A stretch of DNA of 12,928 bases from Candidatus Equimonas enterica (GTDB lineage Bacteria > Bacteroidota > Bacteroidia > Bacteroidales > Bacteroidaceae), in the NCBI GenBank assembly GCA_018066225.1, contig JAGHRU010000028.1, positions 1-12,928 of the forward strand. Reading direction: 5' to 3'. Of this stretch, positions 1-5,633 are shown piece by piece (the first letter of the stretch is position 1; each line of letters opens with the position of its first letter). A program made the translations under genes and the position numbers. Below the pieces are notes generated by a model. That model was given only the letters and a program-made list of their open reading frames with translations. It ran no database searches and was not told the origin of the DNA.

Positions 1-153
1 ACGATGGACCCGGAGCGTCGCTTGCTCAAGCAGGTCACCATAGACGACGCACAGGAGGCCGATGCCATCTTCTCGATGCTCATGGGCGACGAAGTAGAGC
101 CGCGCCGCGAGTTCATCGAGAGTTACGCGCACTACGCCGACATCGATACGTAG
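1..153 (+). CDS. gyrB: DNA gyrase subunit B, C-terminal end (partial)
   Basis: The window opens inside a reading frame whose last 50 residues match the end of the GyrB Toprim/C-terminal region. It begins TMDPERRLLKQVTIDDA, continues through the stretch DAIFSMLMGDEVEPRREFIE and ends AHYADIDT before TAG. In the family this tail follows the Toprim catalytic domain; the MDP..R.L..V..(D)A motif and the M(G)D.VEPRR.FIE motif are highly conserved. GyrB is the ATPase subunit of the type II topoisomerase that introduces negative supercoils. ParE ends in a similar way, but the EPRR(E)FIE ending fits GyrB best. The gene enters from the left edge, so length, start and ATPase domain cannot be judged. It runs toward nadB on the opposite strand and is closed by the hairpin at 233-270. 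Confidence 0.9.
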   Translation, partial: TMDPERRLLKQVTIDDAQEADAIFSMLMGDEVEPRREFIESYAHYADIDT

Positions 154-232
154 CAGCGTAGCGGGCAGGGCGGCCGACGCATCATCGGTGCTCCGATTAC
201 TGGTCGCGCCACTGCCGAGAGACGATATACGC

Positions 233-270
233 AAAGAAGACCAAAGGACACGCGTCCTTTGGTCTTCTTT
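233..270. terminator. Bidirectional terminator between convergent gyrB and nadB
   Basis: A perfect 17-bp inverted repeat (233-249 AAAGAAGACCAAAGGAC, complement at 254-270) encloses a four-base loop (250-253). The outer stem ends in A/T runs on both strands, so it gives a U-rich 3' side whichever way it is read. It lies 79 bp after the gyrB stop and 85 bp beyond the nadB stop, the usual place for a shared terminator. Confidence 0.85.
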
Positions 271-279
271 GTGCTATGA

Positions 280-379
280 GCGTTGCGCTTTGTTGGCCGT
301 AGGCGTGTGCGGGGGAGCCGGCTGCGTGCGCCGCCTCCGTGCAGGGCGTTGCGCCTTATTTGTCGTAGGCGTGTGCGGG
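280..379. repeat. Duplicated nadB 3' end (two 34-bp copies, 66 bp apart)
   Basis: The segments 280-313 and 346-379 match at 30 of 34 positions by eye. The right copy spans the nadB stop codon and the codons for its last residues (PAHAYDK). Read on the minus strand, the left copy encodes PAHAYGQQ in the same frame without the stop. The 66-bp offset is 22 codons. This looks like a partial tandem duplication of the gene end that has drifted downstream of the functional stop. Confidence 0.7.
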
Positions 380-1942
380 ATAGTCGAGGGTGAAATGCAG
401 GCCTCGGCTCTCCTTGCGCTCCAAAGCCCAGCGCGTGACGAGGTAGCCCACATTGACCATGTTGCGCAGTTCGCAGAGGTCGGGTGTGGCCTTGACGCGC
501 TTGAAGAGTTCTTCCGTCTCTTCGTAGATGATGTCGAGGCGCGTCCACGCACGGTGGAGGCGAAGGTCGCTGCGGACGATGCCCACATAATTGGACATGA
601 TTTGCCCCACTTCGCGTGCGTCTTGGGCGATGAGCACCTTCTCCTCGTTGGTGAGCGTGCCTTCGTCGTTCCACTCTGGCACATGGCGGTTGTAGTCGTA
701 GTCGTGGCAGTGTGCTATGCTGTGTTGCGCTGCGGCGTCGGCATAGACCACGGCTTCGATGAGGGAGTTGGAGGCCAGACGGTTGCCGCCGTGAAGTCCT
801 GTGCACGAACATTCGCCGATGGCGTAGAGGCGGGAGATGGAGGTCTGGCTGTCCAGATCGACCTTGATGCCGCCGCAGAGGTAGTGCTGACAGGGCACGA
901 CGGGGATGTAGTCGCGGGTGATGTCGATGCCTATGGAGAGGCATTTCTTGTAGATATTGGGGAAGTGTTTCTTGGTCTGCTCGGGGTCTTTGTGCGTCAC
1001 GTCGAGATAGACGTGGTCGATGCCGTGCTTCTTCATCTCCTTGTCTATGGCGCGTGCCACGATGTCGCGTGGCGCGAGCGAGAGTCGCTCGTCGTAGAGG
1101 TGCATAAACTCGCTGCCGTCGGGCAGACGCAGTATGCCGCCGTAGCCGCGCATGGCTTCCGTGATGAGGTAGGCGGGGTGGGTCTCGCCCTGATGATAGA
1201 GCGCGGTGGGATGAAACTGCACAAACTCCATGTCTTGCACGCTGGCTTTGGCGCGATAGGCCATGGCGATGCCGTCACCCGTGGCGATGTTGGGGTTGGT
1301 GGTGGTGGCATAGATGGCGCCGATGCCGCCCGTGGCGAGCACGGTGACGCGTGAGAGGAAAGTGTCTATCTTGTTGGTCTTGGGGTCGAGGATGTAGGCA
1401 CCGTAGCACGCGATGTCGGGCGTCTGACGATTGACGGTGACGCCGAGGTGGTGCTGGGTGATGATTTCCACCGTGAAGTGACGCTCAAAGATGGTAATGT
1501 TCGGGTGACGTCGCACGGCCTCTATGAGCCCGCGCTGGATTTCAAATCCCGTGTCGTCGGCGTGGTGCAGTATGCGAAATTCCGAGTGGCCGCCTTCGCG
1601 GTGCAGGTCGTAGGTGCCGTCGCTGTTCTTGTCGAAGTTCACGCCCCAATTGACGAGACGCTGTATGCCCTCTGGTGCGCCTTCTACGACCTTGCGCACT
1701 GCGGCGGGGTCGCTGATGTAGTCGCCTGCGATGAGGGTGTCTTGTATGTGTTTCTCGAAGTTATCTACCGCCAGATTGGTGACGCTGGCCACACCGCCTT
1801 GTGCTTTGGCGGTGTTGGCTTCTTCGATCGATGTCTTGCAGACAAGGGCCACTTTGCCTTTGCCGCTTTCTGCCACTTGCAGGGCATAACTCATACCGGC
1901 TACGCCGGAGCCAATGACCAGAAAGTCAAATTTCCGTATCAT
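356..1942 (-). CDS. nadB: L-aspartate oxidase
   Basis: This 528-residue flavoprotein oxidises L-aspartate to iminoaspartate, the first step of de novo NAD synthesis; NadA then condenses the product with DHAP to give quinolinate. The N-terminus has the FAD-binding Rossmann motif GSGVAG (residues 11-16). The substrate region GGHSEFRILHHADDTG lies at 117-132. Residues matching the E. coli active site are present: His244 (QFHPTAL), Arg292 (APRDIVARAI), His353 (QHYLCGGI) and Arg388 (GGNRLASNSL). The length is normal for the family. The frame stays open for another 60 codons upstream, but that stretch is not NadB-like and overlaps the repeat-containing leader, so I start at MIRKFDFLVIG. No nadA or nadC is visible. 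Succinate dehydrogenase flavoprotein is a relative, but the length and motifs favour NadB. Transcription probably starts near 2120, giving an unusually long leader of about 175 nt. Confidence 0.96.
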   Translation of the reverse strand: MIRKFDFLVIGSGVAGMSYALQVAESGKGKVALVCKTSIEEANTAKAQGGVASVTNLAVDNFEKHIQDTLIAGDYISDPAAVRKVVEGAPEGIQRLVNWGVNFDKNSDGTYDLHREGGHSEFRILHHADDTGFEIQRGLIEAVRRHPNITIFERHFTVEIITQHHLGVTVNRQTPDIACYGAYILDPKTNKIDTFLSRVTVLATGGIGAIYATTTNPNIATGDGIAMAYRAKASVQDMEFVQFHPTALYHQGETHPAYLITEAMRGYGGILRLPDGSEFMHLYDERLSLAPRDIVARAIDKEMKKHGIDHVYLDVTHKDPEQTKKHFPNIYKKCLSIGIDITRDYIPVVPCQHYLCGGIKVDLDSQTSISRLYAIGECSCTGLHGGNRLASNSLIEAVVYADAAAQHSIAHCHDYDYNRHVPEWNDEGTLTNEEKVLIAQDAREVGQIMSNYVGIVRSDLRLHRAWTRLDIIYEETEELFKRVKATPDLCELRNMVNVGYLVTRWALERKESRGLHFTLDYPAHAYDK

Positions 1943-2001
1943 GAGGAGATATTTTGTAGATAGATTAAACGTTGTCGTCAAGGCTTGCCGTGGGGGCGCG
2001 C

Positions 2002-2089
2002 ACGATGAGGGCAGACGCTTCGCACGGCAAGGGCAGAGCGTTGAAACTGTCTGCCCAGAGCGTTTCGCGCGCCTGCGCAGATAGCATAA
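2002..2089. repeat. Four-unit 22-bp repeat array in the nadB leader
   Basis: Four contiguous units on the + strand keep an exact 22-bp register: GCAGA at 2011, 2033 and 2077, with CCAGA at 2055 in the third unit. Unit 1 starts ACGATGAGGGCAGAC, unit 2 ACGGCAAGGGCAGA, unit 3 carries the near-palindrome TCTGCCCAGA, and unit 4 CTGCGCAGATA. The same unit types occur near 11628-11715 in a different order. The array lies between the proposed nadB start site and the nadB start codon, so it should be transcribed. Function unknown. Confidence 0.75.
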
Positions 2090-2126
2090 AGTGCCATAAC
2101 AGGGCACTTCTCTGCCCACCAAAGCG

Positions 2127-2134
2127 CAAAGTTA
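2127..2134 (-). promoter_or_regulatory. Candidate nadB promoter (-7 element)
   Basis: Read on the minus strand, the bases give TAACTTTG, an exact match to the Bacteroidota -7 consensus TAnnTTTG and followed by C as is common. No good -33 TTTG is found 19-21 bp upstream (only TGG near 2154-2156), so the match is one-sided. Transcription would begin near 2120. Confidence 0.55.
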
Positions 2135-2185
2135 CGCATTTCTGACGGGAAAACCATCATCGCCGCCATATTTTCCCACAAAACA

Positions 2186-2208
2186 GCACATTTCACCCGC
2201 AAATGTGC
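2186..2208. promoter_or_regulatory. Palindrome in the nadB-acpP divergent region
   Basis: GCACATTT (2186-2193) and AAATGTGC (2201-2208) form a perfect 8-bp inverted repeat with a 7-bp spacer. It lies about 52 bp upstream of the nadB -7 and 30 bp upstream of the acpP -33. The sequence TTTCACCCG inside it (2191-2199) recurs exactly 33 bp away at 2224-2232, about three helical turns. This is the geometry of a regulator site, but no regulator can be named. Confidence 0.45.
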
Positions 2209-2237
2209 ACTGGAAATGCGAATTTTCACCCGAAGTC

Positions 2238-2268
2238 TTGTTCGGTTTCAGATAATTTTGTATTTTTG
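2238..2268 (+). promoter_or_regulatory. acpP promoter
   Basis: TTG at 2238-2240 is separated by 20 bp from TATTTTTG at 2261-2268, an exact TAnnTTTG. Spacing and sequence fit the Bacteroidota housekeeping sigma consensus. A second -7-like octamer, TAATTTTG, ends at 2260. Transcription should start near 2274, giving a leader of about 53 nt. Confidence 0.75.
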
Positions 2269-2272
2269 CAGT

Positions 2273-2291
2273 CGGTTTAAGTGTTAAACCG
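2273..2291. promoter_or_regulatory. Operator-like dyad at the acpP transcription start
   Basis: CGGTTTAA (2273-2280) and TTAAACCG (2284-2291) form a perfect 8-bp inverted repeat around GTG. The dyad begins where transcription is expected to start, so a bound repressor would block the promoter; alternatively it forms a small hairpin at the 5' end of the mRNA. The regulator is unknown. Confidence 0.5.
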
Positions 2292-2326
2292 CTTTACACG
2301 AATATTAACCCTCTAATTCATATCAC

Positions 2327-2560
2327 ATGTCTGAGATTGAACAGAAAGTAAAAGAAATCATCGCTGATAAGCTTAGCGTGGACCTCGATGATGTTAAGAA
2401 TGAAGCCAGCTTCGCCAACGACCTCGGCGCAGACTCGCTCGACATCGTAGAACTCATCATGAAGCTCGAAACCGAGTTTGGTGTTTCCATCCCCGACGAA
2501 GAGGCTCCCAACATTGCCACCGTAGGTGATGCCATCTCCTACATTGAGCAGCACGCATAG
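2327..2560 (+). CDS. acpP: Acyl carrier protein
   Basis: This 77-residue acidic protein is the carrier of growing acyl chains in type II fatty acid synthesis. The signature DLGADSLDIVELIM spans about residues 32-45; Ser37 is the site for 4'-phosphopantetheine attachment by AcpS. The expected four-helix pattern is visible: helix 1 MSEIEQKVKEIIADKL, then the Ser37 helix, then LETEFGVSIPDEEAPNIATV. Length is normal. It is first in an operon with fabF, the elongating ketosynthase, and rnc; this order is common in Bacteroidota. The ATG is preceded by an A/T- and C-rich leader without a purine Shine-Dalgarno motif. A large hairpin just downstream may lower read-through to fabF, which would suit the high demand for AcpP. 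Confidence 0.97.
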   Translation: MSEIEQKVKEIIADKLSVDLDDVKNEASFANDLGADSLDIVELIMKLETEFGVSIPDEEAPNIATVGDAISYIEQHA

Positions 2561-2587
2561 TGCGTCAGCCGCATCATCCATTATCAG

Positions 2588-2652
2588 TAATGTGTCAATA
2601 GGTCCGCCTCGGTGTGCGCTTCGGCGTGGAGGCGTCACATATTGACACATTA
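2588..2652 (+). terminator. Long nested hairpin between acpP and fabF (attenuator, partial terminator or RNase III site)
   Basis: The outer stem is a perfect 13-bp inverted repeat, TAATGTGTCAATA (2588-2600) with TATTGACACATTA (2640-2652). Inside it CGCCTC (2605-2610) pairs with GAGGCG (2629-2634), and the tip is a CGC-TTCG-GCG hairpin (2617-2626) with a stable UUCG tetraloop. The sequence that follows, TATTTCATTTCTTTT, is U-rich. It sits 28 nt after the acpP stop and inside the acpP-fabF interval, so it may end part of transcription or be a double-stranded processing site. Confidence 0.7.
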
Positions 2653-2676
2653 TTTCATTTCTTTTCGTGCAGGACT

Positions 2677-2697
2677 CTCACGGCCACGCCGCGTGAG
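2677..2697 (+). other. Small inverted repeat upstream of fabF
   Basis: CTCACG (2677-2682) and CGTGAG (2692-2697) are complementary across a nine-base loop. It starts 24 nt after the large hairpin and ends 39 nt before the fabF ATG. It may be part of the same leader structure; on its own it is weak. Confidence 0.3.
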
Positions 2698-2736
2698 CCC
2701 ATTTTGTGGTACACCTAACATTACAACACCTTCATC

Positions 2737-3999
2737 ATGGAATTAAAAAGAGTCGTCGTAACAGGACTGGGTGCCGTCACGCCCCTTGGTGGTACGGTAG
2801 AGCAGACCTGGCAAGCCCTGCTTGCTGGTAAGAGTGGCGCTGCGCCCATCACCCTTTTTGATGCATCGCAATTCAAAGCACAATTCGCGTGCGAAGTCAA
2901 GGATTTCAACCCCGATGACATCATCGGTCGCAAGGAAGCACGCAAGATGGACCGCTACGAGCAACTGGCTATGGTGGCAGCCATCCAGGCCGTAGAAGAC
3001 AGCCGTCTCGACCTCGACACTGTCGATAAAAACCGCATCGGTGTCGTTATCGGTGTCGGCATCGGCGGCCTCACCACGTTTGAGCAAGAGATGACCACTT
3101 GGGCCAAGACCCATGAGCAACTCGGCCCCAAGTTCAGCCCCTTCTTCATCCCCAAGGTCGTCCCCGACCTCGCAGCGGGCTACATCAGCATCCGCTATGG
3201 CTTCCACGGCCCCAACTATACCACGGCCTCGGCTTGCGCCAGCAGCACCAATGCGATCATCGACGCCTTCAACCTCATCCGTCTTGGCAAGGCCAATGTG
3301 ATGGTCACAGGCGGTGCTGAAGCCGCTATCACCGTCCCCGGCGTCGGTGGCTTCACGGCGATGCACGCCCTCTCCACGCGCAATGATGACCCCGAGCACG
3401 CTTCGCGTCCCTTCTCCGCCTCCCGCGATGGCTTCGTCATGGCCGAAGGTGCTGGCATGCTCGTGCTCGAAGAGTATGAACACGCCAAGCAGCGCGGCGC
3501 ACACATCTATGCCGAAATAGCTGGTGTGGGCCTCAGTGCCGACGCCCATCACATCACCGCTTCTCACCCCGAGGGACTCGGTGCAGTGCTCGTCATGCAG
3601 GACGCGCTGCAAGATGCGGGGATGCAGCCCACCGACATCGACTACATCAACGTGCACGGCACATCGACGACCGTCGGCGACATCTCGGAGGCGAAAGCCA
3701 TCGGCAAGGTCTTCGGCCCGCATGCCTATGACCTCAACATCTCCTCCACCAAGTCGATGACAGGCCATCTGCTCGGTGCTGCCGGCGGTGTGGAAGCCCT
3801 CATCTGCTGTCTCGCCGTAGCCCACGACATCGTGCCGCCCACCATCAACCACGTTGAGGGTGACGAGGATCCCGACATCGACTACCGCATGAATTTCACC
3901 TTTGGCAAAGCACAGCAGCGCACCGTGCGTGCTGCCCTCTCCAATACCTTCGGTTTCGGCGGACACAACGCTTGCTGCATTGTCAAGAAACCAGATTAA
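2737..3999 (+). CDS. fabF: 3-oxoacyl-[acyl-carrier-protein] synthase II
   Basis: This 420-residue condensing enzyme extends acyl-ACP with malonyl-ACP in fatty acid elongation. Catalytic residues are visible: Cys167 in TTASACASSTNAI, His308 in NVHGTSTTVGD, Lys339 in STKSMTGH and His344 in TGHLLGAAGG. The C-terminal gating loop NTFGFGGHNA (404-412) holds the Phe typical of FabF. The N-terminus MELKRVVVTGLGAVTPLG is the usual FabF start and the length is right. FabB is the nearest alternative; FabF is favoured by the adjacent acpP and by length. The signature loop reads GTSTTVGD where GTSTP.GD is more usual, a mild change unlikely to matter. Translation probably depends on read-through past the 2588-2652 hairpin, unless a weak internal promoter lies in the 176-bp gap; I see no convincing one. 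The stop is 7 nt before rnc. Confidence 0.97.
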   Translation: MELKRVVVTGLGAVTPLGGTVEQTWQALLAGKSGAAPITLFDASQFKAQFACEVKDFNPDDIIGRKEARKMDRYEQLAMVAAIQAVEDSRLDLDTVDKNRIGVVIGVGIGGLTTFEQEMTTWAKTHEQLGPKFSPFFIPKVVPDLAAGYISIRYGFHGPNYTTASACASSTNAIIDAFNLIRLGKANVMVTGGAEAAITVPGVGGFTAMHALSTRNDDPEHASRPFSASRDGFVMAEGAGMLVLEEYEHAKQRGAHIYAEIAGVGLSADAHHITASHPEGLGAVLVMQDALQDAGMQPTDIDYINVHGTSTTVGDISEAKAIGKVFGPHAYDLNISSTKSMTGHLLGAAGGVEALICCLAVAHDIVPPTINHVEGDEDPDIDYRMNFTFGKAQQRTVRAALSNTFGFGGHNACCIVKKPD

Positions 4000-4006
4000 A
4001 ACCTCT

Positions 4007-5530
4007 ATGACCAACTTCATTGACGGCGTCAAGCAGATCTTCCGCAAAGAAGATAAGCACTTCTACGCCGCTCTCTACCATATCCTTGGGTTCTATCCCC
4101 ATAACATCGAATACTACCGCATTGCTTTCGCCCACAAGTCGCAGCAATACCGCTCGGACAAGGAAGCCAAGCCGCTCAACAACGAGCGCTTGGAGTTTCT
4201 CGGCGATGCCGTGCTGGAGACCATCGTCTCCGACATCATCTTCCGCCGCTTCCCCAATAAGCGCGAAGGCTTCCTCACCAATACGCGCTCCAAAATCGTG
4301 CAGCGTGAGACGCTCGGCCGCCTGGCTACCGACCTCGGCATCGAGGCACTCGTCAAGAGCCGTACCAAGTCGCAAGCCCACAACTCCTATATTGGTGGCA
4401 ACGCCTTCGAGGCACTCGTGGGTGCCATTTACCTCGACCGCGGTTTCAAGGCGGCTTTCTGGTTTATAGAGCACCGCATCATCGACCGCGCCATCAACGT
4501 GGAGAATGTGGCCAACAAGGAAGTCAATTTCAAGTCCAAGCTCTTGGAGTGGAGCCAGAAAAACCGCATCCGTACCGACTTCAAGCCCGTGGAGGAGAAG
4601 CGTGCGGGCACCTCCGACGCACCAACCTTCCACACCGTCATCGACATCGAGGGCATACGGGCAGGCGAGGGCAAGGGCTTCTCGAAGAAGGAGAGCCATC
4701 AAAACGCCGCCAAAGACGCGCTGACGCGCATGCGCCGCGATGCTGCTTTTCTCGATGCCATCTTCCGCAGCAAGGAGAAGCGTACGGCGATGGAGGCCGA
4801 AGAGTACTTCGTGCTGCCGCCGATAGCCGAGATAGACGACGCTATCGCCAAGGAGGAGAAAGCCAAGAAGGGCGGTGGCGCAGACAAAGAAGGAGGGAGC
4901 AGTCGCCGTCGTGGGCGCGACAAGAACAGCCGTCCCGAGCGCGCAGCGAAGGCGCAGCGTGAGACGGCTACGCCCAAGGCTGCAGAAGAGGCTGCCGCTA
5001 CGTCCAAGGCCGAAGAAAAAGCCCCTGCCAAGACGCGCCAGCGTCAGCCGCGTGCGATGCGTCAGGAGCGCATCAAGGCCACACAAGACCTGCAAGTAGA
5101 GACTACCGAACAAGGCCAGCAGGTCACCGAGCAAGGCCAGCAGACGCCCGCCCCTGCGCAGACCACACCCGATGCAGCGGCCGAGAGCAAACCCCGTCAG
5201 CGCAGTTCGCGAAGCCGCTCGGGGCGTCGCGGTGGCAGCCGTCGTGAGGCTACGCCGACCACACCCGCGGCGGTCTCGGAGGTAGTGCCCACAGCGCAAG
5301 AGCCTGCGCCTGCGCCGAAGGAGCCTGCACCTGCGCAGCAAGAAGTGAAGCCTGCGCCGAAGGAATCTATGCCTGCGCAGCAAGAGCCAGCGTCCGCGCC
5401 AAAGGAATCGGCGCAGGAGGCCGCAGCGGTGCAAGAGCGTCGTGTGCCGAAGTTTGCTACCCTCGCCAGCATGAAAGCCGAAGCCGCGCCGGACGCTCCC
5501 AAGCGTGAGGGCGAAGCAGAGGCCGAATAG
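4007..5530 (+). CDS. rnc: Ribonuclease III with a long low-complexity C-terminal tail
   Basis: RNase III cuts double-stranded RNA in rRNA precursors and structured mRNAs. The protein has 507 residues where about 220-350 is usual. The RNase III domain (about 20-165) contains NERLEFLGDAVLE, with catalytic-site Glu60, Glu63 and Asp67, and GGNAFEALVGAIYLD with essential Glu135. Asn132 replaces the Asp equivalent to E. coli Asp114. The double-stranded-RNA-binding domain spans about 174-243, ending GFSKKESHQNAAKDAL. From about 285 to 507 the sequence is low-complexity: Lys/Glu/Ala stretches, three Arg-rich patches (298-319, 344-357, 396-414), a repeated TEQGQQ (367-379), degenerate PAPKE/PAQQE repeats (431-468) and a more hydrophobic patch, VPKFATLASMK (480-490). 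I chose the ATG 7 nt after the fabF stop; the frame is open further upstream inside fabF, but that part is not RNase III-like. Probably co-transcribed with acpP and fabF. Confidence 0.95.
   Translation: MTNFIDGVKQIFRKEDKHFYAALYHILGFYPHNIEYYRIAFAHKSQQYRSDKEAKPLNNERLEFLGDAVLETIVSDIIFRRFPNKREGFLTNTRSKIVQRETLGRLATDLGIEALVKSRTKSQAHNSYIGGNAFEALVGAIYLDRGFKAAFWFIEHRIIDRAINVENVANKEVNFKSKLLEWSQKNRIRTDFKPVEEKRAGTSDAPTFHTVIDIEGIRAGEGKGFSKKESHQNAAKDALTRMRRDAAFLDAIFRSKEKRTAMEAEEYFVLPPIAEIDDAIAKEEKAKKGGGADKEGGSSRRRGRDKNSRPERAAKAQRETATPKAAEEAAATSKAEEKAPAKTRQRQPRAMRQERIKATQDLQVETTEQGQQVTEQGQQTPAPAQTTPDAAAESKPRQRSSRSRSGRRGGSRREATPTTPAAVSEVVPTAQEPAPAPKEPAPAQQEVKPAPKESMPAQQEPASAPKESAQEAAAVQERRVPKFATLASMKAEAAPDAPKREGEAEAE
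5297..5410 (+). repeat. Degenerate Pro/Ala/Glu/Lys-coding tandem repeat in rnc
   Basis: About four imperfect copies encode alternating PAPKE and PAQQE blocks (residues 431-468 of RNase III). The DNA copies share GCCTGCGCC-type and GCGCAGCAAGA-type words. Such repeats change length easily by slippage, so tail length may vary between strains. Confidence 0.7.
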
Positions 5531-5554
5531 CCGACCTATATAATATATAAGGTA

Positions 5555-5598
5555 TGGGCTGACTTACCCGTGGCAGTTGCCGGGTGTAAGTCAGCCCA
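5555..5598. terminator. Bidirectional terminator between rnc and the guanylyltransferase gene
   Basis: TGGGCTGACTTAC (5555-5567) and GTAAGTCAGCCCA (5586-5598) form a perfect 13-bp stem. Additional C/G pairing (CCG with CGG) is possible inside. It lies 24 bp after the rnc stop and 35 bp beyond the stop of the convergent gene. The flank on the rnc side is very A/T-rich (TATATAATATATAAGG, 5537-5552), which supplies a U-rich 3' end to transcripts from the minus-strand gene; the other side has only a weak T-rich stretch. Confidence 0.8.
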
Positions 5599-5633
5599 TT
5601 GTCTTGCTTGCGGTCAGCCGCCGTGTGCGGTTG

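Noticed and set aside
1943..2122. Sixty-codon N-terminal extension of nadB
   Set aside because: The extension is not like NadB, which begins at the FAD motif region, and it covers the 22-bp repeat array and proposed leader.
3902..4006. Upstream start for rnc inside fabF
   Set aside because: It would overlap fabF by about 98 bp in another frame and adds sequence unlike RNase III; the ATG 7 nt after the fabF stop is better.
5537..5552. AT-rich stretch after rnc as a promoter
   Set aside because: It has no TAnnTTTG, no gene follows on the + strand, and it fits the U-rich side of the shared terminator.
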